Positions 25,839 to 35,654 of a stretch of DNA of 64,000 nt are shown piece after piece. Numbering within the stretch: position 1 is the first letter of the stretch; each line of letters starts with the position of its first letter. The stretch is taken from contig NZ_CP033043.1 in NCBI RefSeq assembly GCF_003667825.1, forward strand, positions 2,461,501 through 2,525,500. The letters run 5' to 3'. This stretch comes from Metabacillus litoralis. GTDB taxonomy: Bacteria; Bacillota; Bacilli; Bacillales; Bacillaceae. A program made the translations under genes and the position numbers. The notes under the pieces were generated by a model. It did not search any database and had not been told where the DNA came from. It saw only the letters and a program-made list of their open reading frames with translations.

Positions 25839-27038
25839 TTAGCTAATAATCTTATATATCTTTTCTAGCTCAAAGTTATTGCTATAATCTATCCTTTTAA
25901 TATTGTTTACCAATGTTTCTTTCAAATTATGATTTTGATACAAATCCTCTATTCCTTTTGATAAACCTTGAACACTAAGATCACAAATAACTCCTTCAAT
26001 GCCATTCTCTAATTGGCTAGAAGCTGTTGGATAATTTGTAATCAGTATTGGTTTTCCTAAAATCTTAGCCTCCGAAACAGTTACAGCCTTTCCTTCATAT
26101 CTGGATGGTTGTACGTAAAGGTCACATTCCTTTATATATGGATAAGGGTTTGTTTTTTTTCCTAATAGAATAAAACTGTCTTTTAAATTATGTCTAATGA
26201 TTAAATTTTTCAGTTCTTTCTCATATCCGCCATAACCAATAATGTACCACTTTATATTCGTGAGTCCTTTTTCATGTAAGCGTCCAAGCGCTTCTATTGC
26301 CATATCAAATCCTTTAACATAAGATAGTCTACCAACAGAGACGATTTTAAAGGTATTTGCTTCATTTTCAATAACCCTTGGTGTTTCCGCTGCCATTTTC
26401 TTAATGAAGTTAGGTGAAGTTATATTTTCTACAACCATCAACTTCTTTTTTAAAGTTGGATAGGTTTCTAGGAAGGAATCTTTGCATGCATCTGATACTG
26501 AAGCAATATAATCAAATTGATTCCATACCTTTAAATCTAACTCATTATCAATTTCTAACTTACTATAGTCTGTATGTATCCATGCGATTTTCTTTTTAGC
26601 TCTCACCTTATATGCGACAATATCATGTGGCCATGCATAGCTTATCGCTACATCATAATTTTTTTCCAGCCTAGGTAAAAGAATTGAGGAATATTTTTGT
26701 GCTAGCTGCATTTGAATATAACCTGATCCTTCCACTAGATTCCTAGACTTAGATTTAATCTCTGCCATATATTTTGCTAACACTCGAGTAAAAGCTAATG
26801 AATACTGTTTTTCCTTAATACAGAGAGCAACAGGTTTCCGAAACACACTGTATTTTCCTATTTCAGGCAACACATTTACAGAACTCGGTATAAGGCTCAT
26901 AAACTCTCCAACATGGTGATAAATTAAAAGATCAACATTATAGTTATAGTAGTCAAAGCTTTCTAACATATTGATTAAGCTTCTTTCAATTCCACCTATC
27001 TCCAAATTATATACGGCAATTAATACATTTTTTTTCAT
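25839..27038 (-). CDS. Glycosyltransferase family 4
   Basis: 399 residues from the ATG at 27038, which has a GAGGG site six bases away; a GTG 12 bases upstream sits on that site. GT-B fold: VLIAVYNLEIGGIERSLINM, IVSVGRLSYVKGFDMAIEAL, and the donor loop QPSRYEGKAVTVSEAKILG. It follows the acetyltransferase in the operon and is the last gene before the internal operator at 25710. Sugar specificity is unknown. Confidence 0.82.
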   Translation of the reverse strand: MKKNVLIAVYNLEIGGIERSLINMLESFDYYNYNVDLLIYHHVGEFMSLIPSSVNVLPEIGKYSVFRKPVALCIKEKQYSLAFTRVLAKYMAEIKSKSRNLVEGSGYIQMQLAQKYSSILLPRLEKNYDVAISYAWPHDIVAYKVRAKKKIAWIHTDYSKLEIDNELDLKVWNQFDYIASVSDACKDSFLETYPTLKKKLMVVENITSPNFIKKMAAETPRVIENEANTFKIVSVGRLSYVKGFDMAIEALGRLHEKGLTNIKWYIIGYGGYEKELKNLIIRHNLKDSFILLGKKTNPYPYIKECDLYVQPSRYEGKAVTVSEAKILGKPILITNYPTASSQLENGIEGVICDLSVQGLSKGIEDLYQNHNLKETLVNNIKRIDYSNNFELEKIYKIIS

Positions 27039-27062
27039 TCTTTCCCTCACCTAATTGAAGTA

Positions 27063-27701
27063 TTATCCTTGGACTTTTACTAGCCTATTATAATCATGCT
27101 GAATAGGTCGTGTATCTATTTCTCTTTTATTCAAATAGATTGTGTTTGATGGAACATTTCCTTTCACCACACTACCAGCTGCGATGACTACATTATCTCC
27201 AATATGTGTATCCCTTAAAATTACTACATTCGAACCTATCCAAACATTCTCACCAATCGTCACTTCACCTCTTATTAAATGGTCAGAAGTATTTTTTTTA
27301 TAATTATGATCATGATCATTAATACAAACATTTGGAGCAATTTTTGTATTTTGTCCTATCGAAATTCGATTAACACAATTAATCGTGCAATTATCATTAA
27401 TAAAAACATTGTTATCTAACGTAAGTACTCCATTATAATCTATTCTGAGGCTTGCGTTTTTACGGATGAAGACAAACTTGCCAACTTGAATTCTAGCATT
27501 TTTATTGAAAATTTCTATTTTACTATTAGACTGTAAAGAAAATATAGTTGATTTTATGTTTTTAAAATAGAGGAGCTTGAATAGCATTCCTCTAAAAATT
27601 CCAAACAAATGGGAGATATTCATAAAAAACGTAATCATAATACCACGTTTTTTACTCTCAGCAACTAGAGTCTTAACTATCTTTATTATCACATTCACCA
27701 T
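27063..27701 (-). CDS. Left-handed beta-helix acetyltransferase (WbbJ-like)
   Basis: 212 residues with hexapeptide repeats from about residue 65 to 190 (for example ISIGQNTKIAPNVCI, VTIGENVWIGSNVVI, THIGDNVVIAAGSVV) and the catalytic-type segment NDHDHNY. Such enzymes O- or N-acetylate sugars with acetyl-CoA in the cytoplasm. It lies between GT32 and GT4 genes, so it probably decorates a repeat-unit sugar. Confidence 0.8.
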   Translation of the reverse strand: MVNVIIKIVKTLVAESKKRGIMITFFMNISHLFGIFRGMLFKLLYFKNIKSTIFSLQSNSKIEIFNKNARIQVGKFVFIRKNASLRIDYNGVLTLDNNVFINDNCTINCVNRISIGQNTKIAPNVCINDHDHNYKKNTSDHLIRGEVTIGENVWIGSNVVILRDTHIGDNVVIAAGSVVKGNVPSNTIYLNKREIDTRPIQHDYNRLVKVQG

Positions 27702-27709
27702 GCCCCTTA

Positions 27710-28450
27710 TTACTTTTCACTCACAATTTTTCGTAATTTTGCAATATTGTGACCGCCTATTAATCTTGAAAGGTATGTTTTTATTTTCCCCTTTATTCTC
27801 ACCCTGAGCGGCAACCAACTCTTATAAAAATGATGCATGGCATATGTATGTTCTGTTAAAAAGCTTTGACAATTAATATAATCATACGGAGAAAAATAGG
27901 TTTGAGGGTAAAAAACACCCATCCCTTCAATCTCCTGATGCTTACCATTAGTTTTAAGTCCCAAGCTCTCAAGCAACCTCGTAATAAAGACTACATTTGT
28001 TAAACTGTTTACTGTACCGTCTTCATTAAGAAACTTCTTATCCTTATACGAATCAAGAAATTGCTCAATTAATATATTTCCTTTTTGTGCTCCAATTGTA
28101 CTTGTTGCAACATAGTTTTCTTGCTCAAACCCCCAGAAGGAAGGATGGTGTAATAAATCATTAAATGACTTATACACTTCTACATCTGTATCTAAATATA
28201 TACCTCCGTAGTGATATAATGCATGCACTCTTACATAATCGCTGACAAATGCGAATTTTCCTGAAGCGTATGCTTCTTTTACATATGAATTTATGCTTAT
28301 ATCAAAATTCGTTTCGTTCCATTCCACAATCTCATAATCTGATAAATGCTTCTGCCAGCTCGCAATACATCTTTTAACAATTTCAGGCTTTTCTTTCCCA
28401 CCAAACCAACAGTAATGAATAGTTTTGGGAATATCCTTTGTAGAGTTCAT
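27710..28450 (-). CDS. GT32-type glycosyltransferase (capsular polysaccharide synthesis)
   Basis: 246 residues. IPKTIHYCWFGGKEKPEIVK at the front and HYGGIYLDTDVEV (DxD) near residue 95 are diagnostic of the Gly_transf_sug/GT32 group. It transfers a sugar from a nucleotide donor in the cytoplasm. AGAGGGAG precedes the ATG. It is directly downstream of the internal XRE regulator. Confidence 0.82.
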   Translation of the reverse strand: MNSTKDIPKTIHYCWFGGKEKPEIVKRCIASWQKHLSDYEIVEWNETNFDISINSYVKEAYASGKFAFVSDYVRVHALYHYGGIYLDTDVEVYKSFNDLLHHPSFWGFEQENYVATSTIGAQKGNILIEQFLDSYKDKKFLNEDGTVNSLTNVVFITRLLESLGLKTNGKHQEIEGMGVFYPQTYFSPYDYINCQSFLTEHTYAMHHFYKSWLPLRVRIKGKIKTYLSRLIGGHNIAKLRKIVSEK

Positions 28451-28469
28451 TTGTCTCCCTCTGACCTTT

Positions 28470-28811
28470 CTACTTTTTTTGTTTCCTCCATTGAATAAAT
28501 TCTATAAGTGTTTTATATTCTTTGATTTCTTCCTTATCTATTCCTGATTCTTTGAGCGTTGTAGCTAATTCAATCAAAACAGGATCTATATCTTGTTGTT
28601 GCAGTCTTATCTTTTTCCCTGGGTTTAAGAGCACGTTTATATCTACATCCAAAACTGTCGCTATTCTTCCCACAACTTGTAAGGAAGGATTGAGATTTAA
28701 ATTCCGTTCAATATTACTTAAGTATGATTTAGACACTTTTGCCCGTTTAGCCACTTCTGATAACGTTAACCCCTTCTGTTTACGTCTATTACAGATCAAA
28801 TCTCCTAACAA
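28470..28811 (-). CDS. SinR-like XRE regulator inside the eps operon
   Basis: 113 residues. An N-terminal XRE helix-turn-helix (RRKQKGLTLSEVAKRAKVSK, then SYLSNIERN) is followed by a C-terminal SinI/SinR-type pairing domain (LKESGIDKEEIKEYKTLIEF then IQWRKQ). The layout is that of SinR/SlrR. It could compete with, or heterodimerise with, the SinR at 37565-37939, as SlrR does in B. subtilis. TTG start with GGAG at eight bases. That it controls this operon is inference. Confidence 0.8.
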   Translation of the reverse strand: MLGDLICNRRKQKGLTLSEVAKRAKVSKSYLSNIERNLNLNPSLQVVGRIATVLDVDINVLLNPGKKIRLQQQDIDPVLIELATTLKESGIDKEEIKEYKTLIEFIQWRKQKK

Positions 28812-28842
28812 GTTTCATTCTCCGTTCATTTTCAAATAGAAA

Positions 28843-30039
28843 CTAAATACTATTTATCTCTACTTTTTGTTTACTTTTAATAACTGTTTGTTTTATACAA
28901 TTAATAATTCTCTCGAAATCTTCATCAGTCATATTTGACCCTGAGGGCAAACATAACCCGTTTTGAAAAAGTTTGTCTGATATACTTTCTAGTTCATGAT
29001 GAGGATAATACTTCTTGCCATAAAAAACAGGCTGAAGGTGAAGCGGCTTCCAAACAGGCCTTGCTTCAATCTGCTCCTCACTTAAAGCTGTTAAAATATC
29101 TAATACAGATACTCCAGCTTCCTCCTCATTAATTGTTAATGCAGTTAGCCAACGATTAGAAAAAGTATCCTCTAGTTCAGGCATAAATGAAAAACCGGGA
29201 AGAGTTGAAAGCTCCTCTAAATAACGTTCGAAAATGGCCCTTCTAGATTCGATTCGATCCTCTAATACCTCAAGTTGGGCTCTTCCCACACCAGCTAAAA
29301 TATTACTTAAACGATAATTGAATCCAATTTGACTATGCTGATAATGAGGGGCATCATCTCTTGCCTGTGTTGCAAGAAATCTTGCTTTCTTTAGTGCATC
29401 ACAGTCGTCGGATATCAACATGCCTCCACTAGATGTTGTTATAATCTTATTTCCATTAAAGGAGTAGATGCCAAACTTTCCGAAAGTTCCACTCGCTCTC
29501 CCCTTATACGAAGCTCCTAATGACTCTGCCGCGTCTTCTATTATTGGAACATCGTATTGATTACAGATCCCTATAATTTCATCCATTTTAGCACTCTGTC
29601 CATAAAGATTTACCACAATAACAGCTTTTGGAAGAATCCCCTCTTTAACCGCATCTTGAAAAGCTCTTTGTAAAGCATTGGGAGACATATTCCAAGTTTC
29701 AGGTTCAGAATCAATAAATATAGGTTCAGCACCTTGATAAATTATTGGATTTGCACTTGCTATAAAAGTAAGACTAGAGCAAAATACTTTGTCATCTCGT
29801 GTTACTCCTAATAAAGAAAGAGCCAAATGAATAGCTGCCGTTCCCGAACTTACGGCTAATGCTTCATTGGCTCCTACATACTGAGCTATTTCCTTTTCAA
29901 ATGCATCTACATTTGGCCCGATTGGAGCAATCCAATTGGTTTTAAATGCTTCCTCAATGTATTTTAGTTCTTGCCCACTCATATGTGGGGAAGATAAATA
30001 AATCCTTTTTTTATAGGTTTCGCCATTCAAAAAATTCAC
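28843..30039 (-). CDS. epsN: PLP-dependent sugar aminotransferase (EpsN/PglE-like)
   Basis: 398 residues, DegT/DnrJ/EryC1 family. SSGTAAIHLALSLLGV binds the cofactor phosphate, EDAAESLGASYKGRASGTFG follows, and the Schiff-base Lys lies in SFNGNKIITTSSGG. EpsN/PglE enzymes aminate UDP-4-keto-6-deoxy-GlcNAc made by EpsC. The gene runs into epsM (four-base overlap) and epsL, forming the N,N'-diacetylbacillosamine module. GTG at 30039 or TTG at 30030 could be the start. Confidence 0.87.
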   Translation of the reverse strand: MNFLNGETYKKRIYLSSPHMSGQELKYIEEAFKTNWIAPIGPNVDAFEKEIAQYVGANEALAVSSGTAAIHLALSLLGVTRDDKVFCSSLTFIASANPIIYQGAEPIFIDSEPETWNMSPNALQRAFQDAVKEGILPKAVIVVNLYGQSAKMDEIIGICNQYDVPIIEDAAESLGASYKGRASGTFGKFGIYSFNGNKIITTSSGGMLISDDCDALKKARFLATQARDDAPHYQHSQIGFNYRLSNILAGVGRAQLEVLEDRIESRRAIFERYLEELSTLPGFSFMPELEDTFSNRWLTALTINEEEAGVSVLDILTALSEEQIEARPVWKPLHLQPVFYGKKYYPHHELESISDKLFQNGLCLPSGSNMTDEDFERIINCIKQTVIKSKQKVEINSI

Positions 30040-30680
30040 CCCACAATTATTTTATCTTTCATTTTTGCTTTGGCAGGAGTTCCAACTGCTAGACAGTTGG
30101 AAGGGAGATCTTTCGTAACAGTAGCTCCTGCACCAATCGTTGTCCATTCACCTATCTTCTTATTTGGAATAATGGTTGCTCCACTTCCTACCATACACCC
30201 TTCACCAATCGTAACCGTTCCAGCAATTGTACTGTTAGGACATATGTGAACAAAATCTTCTATAGTACCATCATGTTCCACAATTGATCCTGAATTTAAG
30301 ATACAATGATCTCCTATAATTGTATCTGCATTGATAATTGTATTAGGCATTACAACTGTACCGCTGCCGACCTTTGCACTTGGACTTACAACTGAAGTTG
30401 GATGTATGACTGTAATAAACTCTTTTTCAGTTATCTTTAGCTTTTCTACTATCATTTTTCTAATTTTGTTATCTCCAATAGCTATAACAAACTGGATTTC
30501 TCCGATTTTCTTCTTCAGATCATGAACAGCATGTAAAGGAGCATAAATGACATGATTCATGACTTGAACTTTTTCATATTTGTTATCAAGGTAACCAATG
30601 ATATGAAGTCCCTTTGTAGCATGGACGATATCAGTAACCACTTTACTATGTCCGCCATGACCAATAATCATTATTTTCAT
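30036..30680 (-). CDS. epsM: UDP-4-amino-sugar N-acetyltransferase (EpsM/PglD-like)
   Basis: 214 residues. An N-terminal Rossmann-like part (IMIIGHGGHSKVVTDIV) binds the substrate and a C-terminal left-handed beta helix (hexapeptides from about residue 95, including NSGSIVEHDGTIEDFVHICP) binds acetyl-CoA. The His in VEHD is the expected base. It acetylates the amino sugar from EpsN to give UDP-diNAc-bacillosamine. It overlaps both neighbours' ends. Confidence 0.87.
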   Translation of the reverse strand: MKIMIIGHGGHSKVVTDIVHATKGLHIIGYLDNKYEKVQVMNHVIYAPLHAVHDLKKKIGEIQFVIAIGDNKIRKMIVEKLKITEKEFITVIHPTSVVSPSAKVGSGTVVMPNTIINADTIIGDHCILNSGSIVEHDGTIEDFVHICPNSTIAGTVTIGEGCMVGSGATIIPNKKIGEWTTIGAGATVTKDLPSNCLAVGTPAKAKMKDKIIVG

Positions 30681-31288
30681 TAATGACCTCCTCCAACTGA
30701 CTTTGATCCCTTAAAGTTTTCTACTGTTGCATTCCCTGGTTGATTAATTCCGTCTGAAATGATTACTTTATACACCGTTAAAAATAGGATTTTTATATCT
30801 AAGAAGAATGATTGATTTCTAACGTACCAAACATCTAGCTTGAATTTTTCCTCCCAGGATAGATTATTTCTCCCATTCACTTGTGCCCAGCCCGTAATTC
30901 CTGGCCTAACCTTATGTCTTAGTGCTTGTTCCTTTGTATAAAGGGGCAAATATTCAACAAGTAAAGGCCTTGGACCTACCAAACTTAAATCTCCTTTAAT
31001 GACGTTCCATAATTGAGGATATTCATCTAAACTATATTTGCGTAGGAATTTACCGAATCGTGTAAGTCTCATAACATCTGGAAGAATTTCACCGGCATTA
31101 TCTCGTTCGTCTGTCATTGTTCTAAATTTATATAGCCAAAAGATTTTTCCATTTAACCCTGGTCTTTTCTGTTTAAAAATAATAGGTGAGCCAAGTCTAA
31201 CTTTGATTAACAAAGCAATTATAAAGAAAACTGGACATAGACATACAAATATAATAAATGAAATCGTAAAATCAAAAATCCGCTTCAT
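30680..31288 (-). CDS. epsL: Undecaprenyl-phosphate sugar-1-phosphate transferase (EpsL/PglC-like)
   Basis: 202 residues, the monotopic PglC type: one N-terminal membrane helix (residues 5-27), [11 protein letters not shown], the catalytic-region [20 protein letters not shown] and LVGPRP, then [15 protein letters not shown]. It starts the lipid-linked repeat unit by loading diNAc-bacillosamine phosphate on undecaprenyl phosphate. ATG overlaps the stop of the 53-residue protein. Confidence 0.9.
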   Translation of the reverse strand: MKRIFDFTISFIIFVCLCPVFFIIALLIKVRLGSPIIFKQKRPGLNGKIFWLYKFRTMTDERDNAGEILPDVMRLTRFGKFLRKYSLDEYPQLWNVIKGDLSLVGPRPLLVEYLPLYTKEQALRHKVRPGITGWAQVNGRNNLSWEEKFKLDVWYVRNQSFFLDIKILFLTVYKVIISDGINQPGNATVENFKGSKSVGGGH

Positions 31289-31446
31289 TCTTCACTCCTC
31301 AAACTTATGGAATCATCTAAAATTTGCTCTATTATTTCTTCGATAAGTTCATTCACATGCATATTTTCTGTTTCCATACCCTTAACATACATTTTCATTA
31401 ATATTTCTTTCAATCTATGCTCGTTCAATCGTTCTGAAATAACCAT
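31285..31446 (-). CDS. Unrecognised 53-residue protein before epsL
   Basis: ATG at 31446 is preceded by AAAGGAAAGGAT, and the stop overlaps the epsL start (ATGA), so it is very likely translated. It begins [20 protein letters not shown] and ends in an acidic helix-like stretch ([15 protein letters not shown]). No membrane segment, Cys or known motif. It lies just downstream of an intrinsic terminator. Function unknown. Confidence 0.65.
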   Translation of the reverse strand: MVISERLNEHRLKEILMKMYVKGMETENMHVNELIEEIIEQILDDSISLRSEE

Positions 31447-31481
31447 TATCCTTTCCTTTCATACTAATAATTATTTGTTTT

Positions 31482-31513
31482 TAACAAAAAGTCCTTACTA
31501 CAAAGCAAGGACT
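31482..31513 (-). terminator. Intrinsic terminator inside the eps operon
   Basis: Minus strand: AGTCCTT, a 10-base loop, AAGGACT, then TTTTTG. It falls between the polymerase gene and the 53-residue gene, so epsL and everything downstream would need read-through, a second promoter or EAR-type antitermination. Confidence 0.7.
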
Positions 31514-31568
31514 CACATCTTGGCTATACTTTATTTAATTAATTTTATTCATTACGCTTGAGATATCT

Positions 31569-32645
31569 TTAGCCAAAATATTGACTTGAGTATTTAAGAT
31601 TAAGATTAATAACAGTCTCATAAAAATAATAGAGCAAGTAACAAATTAGTAATGAATAGTAAACAAGTTTCCTGTCTCTTTCTTTAAATACATGTAAGAT
31701 CCAAGACACTAAAACTAATTGGTAAAGTTCAAAATAAATATTAAACCTGGCAAAAATCCAATTTGCTGTTGAAATAATCATAAAGCATAGACCAATTAGA
31801 GCCATATTTACAAAAACATCACTTTGAGGAAATATTTCTCTTAACTTTTCTCTTCCAAAAAAAGCAATAGCTAAAGGCGCGGCAGATACGAAAACTCTAA
31901 TAATGTTTGCTCCACCTTCATCGAAATTACTATACCCACCATACTGACTATCTTCTATTGCAGAAAATAATACCGTTGAAAACTGGTTAAAACCTAAAAC
32001 GATTAGGATTGAGAAAAATAAGAGAACTAAAGTTGCTTTTGTCCATGGTTTAAACCTAACTAAGAAATAAACTGGAATCAATATGAGGGCACTTTGATGA
32101 AAGAAAGAAGCAAATATTACCACTAAAAAATATTTAACTTTATTACCTTCGATTAAGAATTTTGTTGCTGAGAAGATAATTGCAGCCGCTAGACATTGTC
32201 TAATTCCATTCATAGTGACTAAGAACAAGCCACCAGTAATATAAACAAAGATACTCAATTCAACTACCCTTGAGTATTTGTAAAAAACAAGAATGATCAG
32301 TAGATTTGTTACAAAAGCTGTGATGAAGATTAATAACTGTGGATCATTTGTATAGCTTTTTAAAATCATTTGTAGGATAGCAAATCCTATATCATCTTGT
32401 GTTTTAACATATTCCCATGAAAAATCATTGAGAATATAAGTGCGCATATATAAAGGGGTATCCCCTATATTATTACGCAGTCCAGAAACTAAGATAAAAG
32501 GTATTATAGAAAGTAGGGCCATCAATTTATTCGGTTGCATTTTAACCAATGAACCTGAGCCATTTAACACGACATTAGTTGAAAAAAACCGGGAAAGAAA
32601 TGCTAATAGAAACACAAGAACAAGGTTAACCCATAAAACTGTCAT
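31569..32645 (-). CDS. epsG: EpsG family oligosaccharide polymerase (Wzy)
   Basis: 358 residues with about ten membrane helices and almost no catalytic-looking motifs, as is usual in Wzy/EpsG. GLRNNIGDTPLYMRTYI near residue 55 matches the EpsG family start of the first periplasmic-type loop, and GGLFLVTMNGIRQCLAAAI near residue 137 is a typical EpsG segment. It joins lipid-linked repeats outside the membrane, with Wzz/EpsA setting chain length. An intrinsic terminator follows it. Confidence 0.82.
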   Translation of the reverse strand: MTVLWVNLVLVFLLAFLSRFFSTNVVLNGSGSLVKMQPNKLMALLSIIPFILVSGLRNNIGDTPLYMRTYILNDFSWEYVKTQDDIGFAILQMILKSYTNDPQLLIFITAFVTNLLIILVFYKYSRVVELSIFVYITGGLFLVTMNGIRQCLAAAIIFSATKFLIEGNKVKYFLVVIFASFFHQSALILIPVYFLVRFKPWTKATLVLLFFSILIVLGFNQFSTVLFSAIEDSQYGGYSNFDEGGANIIRVFVSAAPLAIAFFGREKLREIFPQSDVFVNMALIGLCFMIISTANWIFARFNIYFELYQLVLVSWILHVFKERDRKLVYYSLLICYLLYYFYETVINLNLKYSSQYFG

Positions 32646-32681
32646 ACAATAAATCCTTTCAAAGTTTAGAATTTCTAGCTA

Positions 32682-33557
32682 TTAAACTAGTTCTTTTTCT
32701 ATCCTTGAGGAAAGATAGTGCAATAATTCTTCTCTTAAGTCTTTCCTATTAAGAGCAAATTCTATTGTCGTTGTAATAAACCCCATTTTTTCTCCAACAT
32801 CATATCGAGTTCCTTCAAAATCATAGGCATATACTGCTTCATGCTGATTTAGCCTAGCAATTGCGTCCGTTAATTGTATTTCCCCACCAGCACCTGGCTG
32901 TTGTTTTTCTAAGATTTCAAAAATCCTCGGATTTAATATATACCGCCCCATTATTGCTAGATTAGAAGGTGCTTCCTCTTGTTTTGGCTTCTCAACAAGG
33001 TTATTAACACTAAAGAATCGCTCCCCAATTGGATTAGCATCAACAATCCCATAACGAGATACTTCGCTATTAGCTACAGTTTGAACACCTAATATTGAAG
33101 CGTTGTATCGTTCGTATTGATCTATCATTTGCTTTAAGCATGGCTTCTCAGCTGAAACAATATCGTCACCTAATAATACAGCAAATGGCTCGTTACCAAT
33201 AAATTTACGCGCACACCATATTGCGTGGCCTAATCCTCTTGGTTCTTTTTGACGGATATAGTGGATATCAACAAGCTTTGATGCCTTTTGTACTTCATCT
33301 AACAAATCAAACTTTCCTTTATCAAGTAGGTTTTGTTCAAGTTCGAAGGAATGATCAAAATGATCCTCTATTGCTCGCTTGCCTTTTCCTGTAACAATAA
33401 TAATATCTTCAATCCCTGACTCTACAGCTTCCTCAATAATATATTGAATTGTTGGCTTATCTACAATTGGTAACATTTCCTTCGGCATTGCTTTTGTTGC
33501 TGGTAAAAATCTCGTTCCTAATCCTGCTGCTGGTATGATAGCTTTTCTTACTTTCAA
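32682..33557 (-). CDS. galU: UTP-glucose-1-phosphate uridylyltransferase
   Basis: About 291 residues starting at the TTG (33557) that follows AGGAG by eight bases, giving (M)[59 protein letters not shown] and the late [12 protein letters not shown] are GalU signatures. It makes UDP-glucose for the polymer. A GtaB paralogue is often present in eps clusters. Confidence 0.92.
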   Translation of the reverse strand: MKVRKAIIPAAGLGTRFLPATKAMPKEMLPIVDKPTIQYIIEEAVESGIEDIIIVTGKGKRAIEDHFDHSFELEQNLLDKGKFDLLDEVQKASKLVDIHYIRQKEPRGLGHAIWCARKFIGNEPFAVLLGDDIVSAEKPCLKQMIDQYERYNASILGVQTVANSEVSRYGIVDANPIGERFFSVNNLVEKPKQEEAPSNLAIMGRYILNPRIFEILEKQQPGAGGEIQLTDAIARLNQHEAVYAYDFEGTRYDVGEKMGFITTTIEFALNRKDLREELLHYLSSRIEKELV

Positions 33558-33571
33558 TGGACACACTCCTA

Positions 33572-35401
33572 TTAAACTGAGATTAGTTTCTTTTTATAAG
33601 CAATCCGTGTTCGAGCATTTGCCAATTCCAGAAGAGAATCTCTCAGGTGCTCACGGTCTAATGATCTAAAATTCTTTATCATATATTCTATTTCTTCTAT
33701 ATATAATTCCGATGTTTTCCCAATGTAAATTTTGGGGTAAATTTGTTCTTCATGAACCTCATCACTACTTAATAGTTCTTCAAATAATTTCTCACCAGGT
33801 CTCATTCCAGTAAATTCAATGCCAATCTCGTCAAGATTATTTCCTGACAGTTTAATCAAATTTTTGGCAAGATCAACAATTTTCACTGGTTCCCCCATAT
33901 CTAAAACAAAGATTTCTCCACCCTTTGCTAAAGCTCCAGCTTGAATGACTAGCCTAGAAGCTTCAGGTATAGTCATAAAATAACGAACCATTTCCGGATG
34001 AGTCACGGTTACTGGTCCACCCTTTTGAATTTGTTTTTTAAATAACGGAATAACACTTCCTCTACTTCCTAAAACATTTCCAAAACGTACAGCAACAAAT
34101 CTAGTTTTGCTTATTTGATCAAAATGTTGAATAATCATTTCTGCAAGTCGTTTTGTAGACCCCATAACACTCGTAGGATTTACAGCTTTATCAGTTGAAA
34201 TCATTACAAAGGTGTCCACACCATGAAGACTAGATGCTTCTGCAATGTTCTTGGTTCCTATTATATTGTTTTTTACAGCTTCCTCTGGGCTTCTTTCCAT
34301 TAAAGGAACATGCTTATGAGCAGCCGCATGATAAACAACGTTAGGCTGATACTGTTTCATAACTCTCATTAATTTGTCATTATCTTGTAGATCTGCAATT
34401 TCAGTAATGATATTGATCTCAGTATCTTTACATCGCTCTTTTAATTCCAATTCAATCGTGTAAATACTGTTCTCTCCATGTCCTAATAAAATGATTGTTT
34501 TAGGATTAAAAGAAGAAATTTGTCGGCAAATTTCAGAGCCAATTGATCCTCCTGCTCCTGTAACAAGAACTACCTTATTAGTGACAGAATCACTAATACT
34601 AGTTATGTCTAACTCAATCGCCTCACGACCTAGCAGATCTTCAACTTGTACATCTCTAAATTGATTAACAGAAACTTTTCCAGTTAACAAATCTTCAAGC
34701 ATTGGAATCATCTGAGTCTTAGCAGTGGTTTTTGCACACTCTTTAAAGATATGGTTAAGCTGTTTTTTATTAAGAGAAGGAATGGCAATGACTATGTTTG
34801 ATATATTTAGTTCTTTGGTAATGCGTTCAATTTCTTTCACACCACCAACAACTGGAATCCCTAATATATCTAATTTCTGTTTTTTTACATTATCATCAAT
34901 AAATGCAATCGGCTGAAGCTCACCATCGTGATTATGAAGCAATTGTCTAGCAACCATCGTTCCAGCTGCTCCTGCTCCTATTATTAATGTTCTTTTCTTA
35001 TTGAAAGAATGTCGTAAGTATGTATCTCGATAAACTCTCCAAACAAACCTAGATCCTCCGATAAGCAATAAGTGAATCATCCAAGTAATCGCTAGAATTC
35101 TAAAATAGATATCATTTTGTACCATTTGTTGTACAATAGCTGTTACGATTATCGTAAAACTAATTACCTTAAAAATACTTATAAGTTCTCCTATACTTGC
35201 ATATTCCCAAGCTTTTTTATAAAGCTTATAAATAAATGAAAATAAGTGGTGACAAAATAATAAAGAAATAGAACTGATAAAAACTTGAAATGATACTATT
35301 TCCATACTTGGATTTATCAAAGCTTTGCTAAAATAAATTGTAGATAGAACAATGATAGAGTCTAATATAATAAGCAACCAAATTCGGCTATGATAAGTCA
35401 T
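33572..35401 (-). CDS. epsC: UDP-GlcNAc 4,6-dehydratase (EpsC/PglF/WbpM-like)
   Basis: 609 residues. Four N-terminal membrane segments (about residues 8-130), a first nucleotide-binding fold ([17 protein letters not shown]), then the SDR domain with [19 protein letters not shown] and [20 protein letters not shown], where Met takes the place of the usual SDR Tyr as in WbpM/PglF. It makes UDP-4-keto-6-deoxy-GlcNAc for EpsN. It is the third large eps gene, as in B. subtilis, and follows the EAR RNA. Confidence 0.9.
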   Translation of the reverse strand: MTYHSRIWLLIILDSIIVLSTIYFSKALINPSMEIVSFQVFISSISLLFCHHLFSFIYKLYKKAWEYASIGELISIFKVISFTIIVTAIVQQMVQNDIYFRILAITWMIHLLLIGGSRFVWRVYRDTYLRHSFNKKRTLIIGAGAAGTMVARQLLHNHDGELQPIAFIDDNVKKQKLDILGIPVVGGVKEIERITKELNISNIVIAIPSLNKKQLNHIFKECAKTTAKTQMIPMLEDLLTGKVSVNQFRDVQVEDLLGREAIELDITSISDSVTNKVVLVTGAGGSIGSEICRQISSFNPKTIILLGHGENSIYTIELELKERCKDTEINIITEIADLQDNDKLMRVMKQYQPNVVYHAAAHKHVPLMERSPEEAVKNNIIGTKNIAEASSLHGVDTFVMISTDKAVNPTSVMGSTKRLAEMIIQHFDQISKTRFVAVRFGNVLGSRGSVIPLFKKQIQKGGPVTVTHPEMVRYFMTIPEASRLVIQAGALAKGGEIFVLDMGEPVKIVDLAKNLIKLSGNNLDEIGIEFTGMRPGEKLFEELLSSDEVHEEQIYPKIYIGKTSELYIEEIEYMIKNFRSLDREHLRDSLLELANARTRIAYKKKLISV

Positions 35402-35421
35402 TGTCTCTCACTCCTTTCTAT

Positions 35422-35577
35422 TTAATTTTGTGATGATTTCTTTATTACTATTGTTCTTCTTTGTATGGCATAATCTAATTCTTTCTTAAACTGCTCAAGC
35501 TGTTCTATTGATGCATCCTGTTTTATGTAACGCAAGAGCTTTTTCATGACCTTTGGAAAGCGATCAAACTCCTTCAT
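35422..35577 (-). CDS. Unrecognised 51-residue protein between EAR and epsC
   Basis: ATG at 35577 has an AAAGGAGC site. Begins MKEFDRFPKVMKKLLRYIKQ and ends TIVIKKSSQN; basic and helical-looking, with no membrane segment. It lies between the hairpin at 35597-35646 and epsC. The position suggests a small regulator or partner of the polysaccharide machinery, but I do not recognise it. Confidence 0.7.
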   Translation of the reverse strand: MKEFDRFPKVMKKLLRYIKQDASIEQLEQFKKELDYAIQRRTIVIKKSSQN

Positions 35578-35596
35578 GGTTTCAGCTCCTTTAACT

Positions 35597-35646
35597 AAAA
35601 TGATTACCTATAAACCTCTAACTCGAGAAATATAGGTAATCATTTT
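35597..35646 (-). terminator. Perfect 16-bp inverted repeat after the EAR RNA
   Basis: AAAATGATTACCTATA and its exact complement are separated by 18 bases. In the eps transcript this forms a long hairpin ending in ATTTTAG, a weak U-tract. It is a plausible terminator or stalling site for the EAR to override; it might also be an RNA-processing site. Confidence 0.5.
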
Positions 35647-35654
35647 AATATATG

